From positions 1-8,825 of the forward strand of contig JAZNTW010000101.1 of NCBI GenBank assembly GCA_045591925.1: 8,825 nt of DNA, given 5' to 3'. The stretch's first letter is position 1, and every line of letters starts with the position of its first letter. The DNA is from Firm-04 sp045591925 (GTDB lineage: Bacteria; Bacillota; Clostridia; Oscillospirales; Ruminococcaceae). A program made the position numbers and the translations under genes. The notes below the pieces were generated by a model. It did no database searches, was not told the origin of the DNA, and worked only from the letters and a program-made list of their open reading frames with translations. Below are positions 5,176 through 8,825 of the stretch, piece after piece.

Positions 5176-6933
5176 ATGGCACTGGATGGCGCATTTCTGC
5201 ATTGTATACGGGATGAGCTGCTTGCATTGATCGGCACGCGCATCGACAAAATTTATCAGCCCTCGCGCGATGAGCTTGTGTTGTCGTTCCGCGGCAAGGG
5301 CGGCGCTGTGAAGGTCTTGTTTTCCGCATCGGCTGATGCCGCGCGCGTCCATATCACGCAGGCAGTACCGGAAAATCCGCCGCAGCCGCCGATGTTCTGT
5401 ATGCTGCTGCGAAAGCATCTGAGCGGCGGAAAGCTGGAGGACATCGAGCAGGATGGTCTGGAACGAATTCTGCGCTTCCGGATTCGTGCAAATAACGAGA
5501 TGGGAGATTCGGTTTTGCTCACGCTGGTTTGTGAGATTATGGGGCGATTTTCCAATGTGATTCTCGTGAACGAAACGGGCAGAATCATAGACAGTCTGCG
5601 ACGTGTGGACGAGGAAATCTCCAGAGTTCGGCTGATTTTGCCCGGTATGGAGTATCTTGCGCCGCCGCGTGAATCCAGAATCTGCATGACCGATTGCGAG
5701 GATGAGGACATCCGGCAGCAGCTTGTCACGGGGATGCCGATGGTGCTTTCCAAAGCCATTATTCGGATGTTTGAGGGCGTATCACCGATTGTCGCACGGG
5801 AATGGGAGTTCTATGTCGGCAAGGGGGACGCAGTATCGCTTCCGCTGAACGAGGAGCAGACGGCGCGGTTTCTGTTTATCGTGCATCAGACGCAGGAAAT
5901 GCTCAAAAACGCCGAACAACGTTGTTTTACGTCTGTCCGGACAAAGGAGCGTGTCCTCAAGGATTTTTCCTATATGAATATCCAGCAATACGGCGCGTTT
6001 ATGATTACGGCTTCGTATCCGAGCGCGAGCGAAACCTTGGACGCATTTTACGCACAGCGCGACCGCGATTCCCGGATGCGGCAGCGTGCGAATGATTTAT
6101 TTCGATTTCTTGCGAATGCTTCGGAGCGAATTTCGCGGCGTGTTGCGAATCAGAAACAGGAGCTGCTTGCCTGTGATTCGATGGAAACAGACCGTCGGCA
6201 CGGCGATTTGATTTTAGCGAATCTGTACCGGATTCAGCGCGGCGACCAAGCGGCACGGGTCGAGGATTTTTATGAAGCGGATTGTCCGATGGTCGAGATT
6301 CCGCTTGACGTACGCTTGACGCCTGCCCAGAACGCGCAAGCCTATTATAAAAAATATCGAAAAGCGTGTACGGCAAGAAAAAAGCTGACCGCGCTGATTG
6401 CAGACGGCGAACAGGAGCAGTTGTATATTGACAGCGTATTTGACGCGCTGACGCGTGCGGAATGCGAATCGGATTTAGCACAGCTTCGGCTTGAACTGAC
6501 CGAGCAAGGCTATCTGCGTGAAAATCGGAAAGCCGGCAAACCGCCAAAGCCGATGCAGCCGATGCACTTCCGTTCGAGCGATGGATTTGATATTTTTGTC
6601 GGCAGAAACAATAAGCAAAACGACCAGCTTACACTGAAATTCGCAGAAAAATCGGATATCTGGCTGCATACGCAGCTTGTCCACGGCGCACACGTGATCC
6701 TTGTCACGAACGGACTAACGCCGCCGGATCGTTCGGTGGAGGAAGCGGCAATGCTTTCCGCGTATTACAGCAAGGGCAGGGATTCCGCGCAGGTCAAGGT
6801 GGATTATTGCGCAGCAAAATTTGTGAAGAAGCCGGCAGGTGCGCGGCCGGGCATGGTGATTTATACGAATTATCAGACCGCGTTTGTCACACCGAATGCG
6901 GAACTGATTGAGACATTGCGCGTGAAGGATTGA
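5176..6933 (+). CDS. rqcH: RqcH (NFACT family, Rqc2 homologue), ribosome quality control
   Basis: A 585-aa cytoplasmic protein. Family role: it binds obstructed 50S subunits carrying peptidyl-tRNA and recruits tRNA-Ala to add C-terminal alanine tails that mark the stalled peptide for degradation. Older annotations call it fibronectin-binding protein (FbpA/PavA). Visible features: NFACT-N start MALDGAFLHCIRDEL, conserved MFCMLLRKHLSGG (73-85), the EQDGLERI segment (91-98), a middle helical/coiled-coil region with LTPAQNAQAYYKKYRKA (381-397), and the C-terminal NFACT-R (DUF814) domain from about 465, with GRNNKQND and DIWLH. Length is normal for the family. The ATG has GAAAGGAG 6 nt upstream. 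Oddities: E96-R97 where B. subtilis has Asp-Arg, and HGAHV where many relatives have PGSHV. Closely spaced with both neighbours, so an operon is likely. Confidence 0.93.
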   Translation: MALDGAFLHCIRDELLALIGTRIDKIYQPSRDELVLSFRGKGGAVKVLFSASADAARVHITQAVPENPPQPPMFCMLLRKHLSGGKLEDIEQDGLERILRFRIRANNEMGDSVLLTLVCEIMGRFSNVILVNETGRIIDSLRRVDEEISRVRLILPGMEYLAPPRESRICMTDCEDEDIRQQLVTGMPMVLSKAIIRMFEGVSPIVAREWEFYVGKGDAVSLPLNEEQTARFLFIVHQTQEMLKNAEQRCFTSVRTKERVLKDFSYMNIQQYGAFMITASYPSASETLDAFYAQRDRDSRMRQRANDLFRFLANASERISRRVANQKQELLACDSMETDRRHGDLILANLYRIQRGDQAARVEDFYEADCPMVEIPLDVRLTPAQNAQAYYKKYRKACTARKKLTALIADGEQEQLYIDSVFDALTRAECESDLAQLRLELTEQGYLRENRKAGKPPKPMQPMHFRSSDGFDIFVGRNNKQNDQLTLKFAEKSDIWLHTQLVHGAHVILVTNGLTPPDRSVEEAAMLSAYYSKGRDSAQVKVDYCAAKFVKKPAGARPGMVIYTNYQTAFVTPNAELIETLRVKD

Positions 6934-6959
6934 TTTCACAGCAGATTTTATACTATGAT
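6930..6959 (+). promoter_or_regulatory. Possible internal promoter before the GH13 gene
   Basis: TTGATT (6930-6935, overlapping the rqcH stop codon) and TATGAT (6954-6959) are 18 bp apart in the 45-nt gap between rqcH and the GH13 gene. Start would be near 6966, leaving only a very short leader before AGAGGTG (6964-6970), which weakens the case. Confidence 0.3.
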
Positions 6960-6978
6960 AACAAGAGGTGACATTTGA

Positions 6979-8301
6979 ATGAATCAAAATCAACATTGGG
7001 GCTATGAAGCAGTATTTTATCAGATTTATCCGCTGGGCTTCTGCGGTGCGCCGTTTGAGAACGATGGCGTACCGGCACATCGGATCAGCAAGGTGCTTGA
7101 CTGGGTGGAGCATATCGCATCGCTTGGCTGTAATGCGGTCTATTTTTCACCGGTCTTTGAGTCGGATACGCATGGTTACAACACGCGCGATTTCAAGCGC
7201 ATCGACACGAGACTTGGCACAAACGAGGATTTCAAGCAGGTCTGTGACGCGCTGCATGAAAAGGGGATTCGGGTCGTACTCGACGGCGTGTTCAATCATG
7301 TCGGCAGAGGGTTCCCACAGTTTCAGGATGTTTGCGCACGGAAGTGGGATTCGCCGTTCAAGGATTGGTTCCATATCAATTTTGACGGCAACAGCAACTA
7401 CAATGACGGCTTCTGGTACGAGGGCTGGGAGGGTCATTTTGAGCTTGTCAAGCTGAATCTCCGGAATCCGGCGGTCATCGAGCATATCTTTGACGCAGTG
7501 CGTTATTGGGTTGAATATTTCGGGATTGACGGCATCCGTCTGGACGTTGCGTATGCGCTGGACATGGATTTCCTCAGAGCGCTGCGGCGGTTTACGGATG
7601 GGCTGAAACCGGATTTCTTGCTGCTCGGAGAATTGCTGCACGGCGATTATTCGCGCTGGGTGAATCCCGAAATGCTGCATTCCGCAACAAATTACGAGTG
7701 CTATAAGGGCTTGTATTCGAGTTTCAATTCATTGAATATGTTTGAGATTTGCCATTCGCTGAAGAATCGGTTCGGACCGGAGCAATGGTGTCAGTATCGG
7801 AATTTGCATCTGCTTTGCTTTGTGGATAATCACGATGTTACGCGCATTTCAAGCATATTGAGCAATCCGTCGCATCTGCCGCTTGTCTATACGATGTTAT
7901 TCGGAATGCCGGGCATCCCGTGTATTTATTACGGAAGCGAGTGGGGTGCGCAGGCGAAAAAGGAGCAGGGTGACCCGGCATTGCGGCCATGTTTTGAGAA
8001 GCCGGAGGAAACCGCGCTGACTGAGCTGATCCGAGCACTCGCACAGGCACATCGTGAAAGCAAGGCGCTTTGTTATGGCAGCTTGCAGGTACCGGTTCTG
8101 ACGAATCAGCAGTGTGTGATTCAGCGAGATTTTGAGGGCGAGCGTGTGTTTGTCGCAGTCAATGCGTCCGACCAGCCGTATACGGCGCATTTCAATGCCG
8201 GCTACGGGATGGCAGATGACTTGGTGAACGGTGAAACGCATGATTTTGGCGGCGGCAGTCTGCTTGCGCCGTATAGCTGTCATATCTGGCGCTGCAAATA
8301 A
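6979..8301 (+). CDS. Cytoplasmic GH13 alpha-glucan hydrolase (cyclomaltodextrinase/neopullulanase-like)
   Basis: A 440-aa alpha-amylase family enzyme without signal peptide, so it should act on imported maltodextrins or on internal glycogen. All four GH13 signature regions are present: DGVFNH (102-107), GIRLDVA with nucleophile D189, LLGELLH with acid/base E218, and FVDNHD with the transition-state Asp D286. The protein starts directly with the barrel (AVFYQIYPLGF) and lacks the N-terminal CBM34 domain of classical cyclomaltodextrinases. It ends with a short beta-sandwich domain (about 365-440). The exact specificity (cyclodextrin, maltodextrin or pullulan) cannot be read from the motifs. The ATG at 6979 has AGAGGTG 8 nt upstream. 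Same strand as rqcH, 45 nt downstream of it. No dockerin, in contrast to the cellulase. Confidence 0.9.
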   Translation: MNQNQHWGYEAVFYQIYPLGFCGAPFENDGVPAHRISKVLDWVEHIASLGCNAVYFSPVFESDTHGYNTRDFKRIDTRLGTNEDFKQVCDALHEKGIRVVLDGVFNHVGRGFPQFQDVCARKWDSPFKDWFHINFDGNSNYNDGFWYEGWEGHFELVKLNLRNPAVIEHIFDAVRYWVEYFGIDGIRLDVAYALDMDFLRALRRFTDGLKPDFLLLGELLHGDYSRWVNPEMLHSATNYECYKGLYSSFNSLNMFEICHSLKNRFGPEQWCQYRNLHLLCFVDNHDVTRISSILSNPSHLPLVYTMLFGMPGIPCIYYGSEWGAQAKKEQGDPALRPCFEKPEETALTELIRALAQAHRESKALCYGSLQVPVLTNQQCVIQRDFEGERVFVAVNASDQPYTAHFNAGYGMADDLVNGETHDFGGGSLLAPYSCHIWRCK

Positions 8302-8334
8302 TAAAAACTATGACATTTAAGTGGAGGAATTCAA

Positions 8335-8580
8335 ATGGACATTTTGATTGTTTTTTTCATTGTGATGCTTGCCGTTGCGATTGCCTGTGTTTTGGTTGCA
8401 ATGCAGCTATCCAAGCGCACCTTCCAATGTAAGGCGTGTGCAAAGGAATTTCGCGTCAACTGGAAAAAGCTGGTATTCGTATTGCATTATGATGATTGCT
8501 ACGAGATCAGCTGTCCGCATTGTCATCACAAGGGCTGTCACGCGCAGACGACCGAACCCGGCACCGATTCTGCACAGTAA
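8335..8580 (+). CDS. Small membrane-anchored zinc-ribbon protein
   Basis: An 81-aa protein with one hydrophobic N-terminal helix (about residues 3-25), then the basic LSKR turn, then a likely cytosolic zinc ribbon: CKAC (32-35) and CPHC (60-63), with additional C55, C68 and several His. The spacing and the sequence FQCKACAKEF...W...H.DD.Y.ISCPHC resemble small uncharacterised Clostridia proteins that combine a membrane helix with a ribbon. No function is known. A strong GGAGG lies 8 nt before the ATG, and the gene begins 33 nt after the GH13 stop, so it is probably the last gene of the operon, followed by a strong terminator. Zn binding is inferred from the Cys pairs. Confidence 0.85.
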   Translation: MDILIVFFIVMLAVAIACVLVAMQLSKRTFQCKACAKEFRVNWKKLVFVLHYDDCYEISCPHCHHKGCHAQTTEPGTDSAQ

Positions 8581-8602
8581 CAGCACCGTTTCTGTATAAA
8601 AC

Positions 8603-8653
8603 AAAAAAGTCACGCAAATACGTCAATCCAACGTGTTTGCGTGACTATATTTT
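8603..8653. terminator. Strong bidirectional intrinsic terminator
   Basis: GTCACGCAAATAC (8609-8621) pairs with GTGTTTGCGTGAC (8633-8645), 12 of 13 positions, around an 11-nt loop. The plus strand tail is TATATTTTT and the minus strand tail is TTTTTTGTTT, so it can end transcription of both the operon on the left and the convergent gene on the right. Confidence 0.92.
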
Positions 8654-8695
8654 TGATGTAACAAAGGATTATTGGGCTGCTTGGAAAGCTCGGCA

Positions 8696-8824
8696 TTATT
8701 CCTTCGTTATCGACTCAAGAAACGCAAGAAGCTGAGCCGCCTGAACGTCTGAAAGCAAGTTGACACGCTCGATAACAGCACTCCGGATATCATTATTCGG
8801 GGTGCTTTTCGTTTCTCTTCCCAA
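8696..8824 (-). CDS. C-terminal end of an unidentified gene, 5' end beyond the right edge
   Basis: An open minus-strand frame enters from the right edge and ends at TAA (8696-8698). The visible 42 residues read LGRETKSTPN, then a region ending VIERVNLLSDVQAAQLLAFL and ESITKE. The last 25 or so residues form a probable amphipathic helix with regular Leu/Val/Ala spacing, a C-terminal pattern seen in various small Clostridia proteins. The piece is too short to name. The case for coding rests on the open frame, the helix pattern and the well-placed terminator at 8603-8653, which has a T6 tail in this direction. An in-frame TTG sits at the very edge, but no upstream sequence is available to judge it as a start. 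Confidence 0.55.
   Translation of the reverse strand: MGRETKSTPNNDIRSAVIERVNLLSDVQAAQLLAFLESITKE
8778..8815 (+). other. Plus-strand terminator-like hairpin antisense to the right-edge gene
   Basis: GCACTCCGGAT (8778-8788) pairs along all 11 positions with ATTCGGGGTGC (8795-8805) when two G-U wobbles are allowed, with a 6-nt loop, and is followed by TTTTCGTTTCTCTT. On the minus strand the wobbles become A-C mismatches, so the structure is specific to plus-strand RNA. It may be a second, fail-safe terminator for the operon. Confidence 0.4.
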
Positions 8825-8825
8825 A

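Noticed and set aside
1038..6933. Functional link between tRNA-Ala and rqcH, since RqcH uses tRNA-Ala
   Set aside because: They are 4 kb apart on opposite strands with other genes between; tRNA genes are scattered widely, so chance proximity is the simpler explanation.

Overview
The window looks like a chromosomal segment of a cellulolytic, cellulosome-forming Ruminococcus or close relative (Clostridia, Oscillospiraceae). The main evidence is a secreted family 9 cellulase with a C-terminal type I dockerin and a Thr-rich linker. AGGAGG-type ribosome binding sites and consensus sigma-A promoters also fit a Firmicute. The species cannot be fixed from the sequence alone.

Layout, left to right. 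(1) Positions 1-696, minus strand: most of a gene that runs off the left edge. It encodes an uncharacterised acidic protein with a Cys cluster. (2) Positions 697-1037: no gene, but four successive hairpins with T-tails on the minus strand, each looking like an intrinsic terminator. The last overlaps a possible promoter for the left-edge gene. (3) Positions 1038-1204, minus strand: tRNA-Ser(CGA) followed after 3 nt by tRNA-Ala(GGC), with a near-consensus promoter at 1236-1264. (4) Positions 1205-1381: divergent control region. A second sigma-A promoter (1300-1328) faces right, and a perfect 7-bp dyad lies just past its expected start point. (5) Positions 1382-3979: GH9-CBM3c-dockerin endoglucanase. 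(6) Positions 4054-8580: four same-strand genes 33-45 nt apart, encoding a divergent old-yellow-enzyme-like barrel protein that lacks the usual active-site residues, an RqcH/NFACT ribosome quality control protein, a cytoplasmic GH13 alpha-glucan hydrolase, and a small membrane-anchored zinc-ribbon protein. (7) Positions 8603-8653: strong bidirectional terminator. (8) Positions 8696-8824, minus strand: C-terminal end of a gene entering from the right edge.

How the genes relate: the cellulase would be exported and docked on a scaffoldin to attack cellulose, while the GH13 enzyme would process alpha-glucan oligosaccharides inside the cell. RqcH is a housekeeping translation-rescue factor. The gene order looks like an ordinary core chromosomal neighbourhood, not a dedicated pathway. 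I did not find a clearly new multi-gene system. The best leads are the probable OYE-fold pseudoenzyme, the tandem terminators between the tRNAs and the left-edge gene, and the dyad at the cellulase transcription start.
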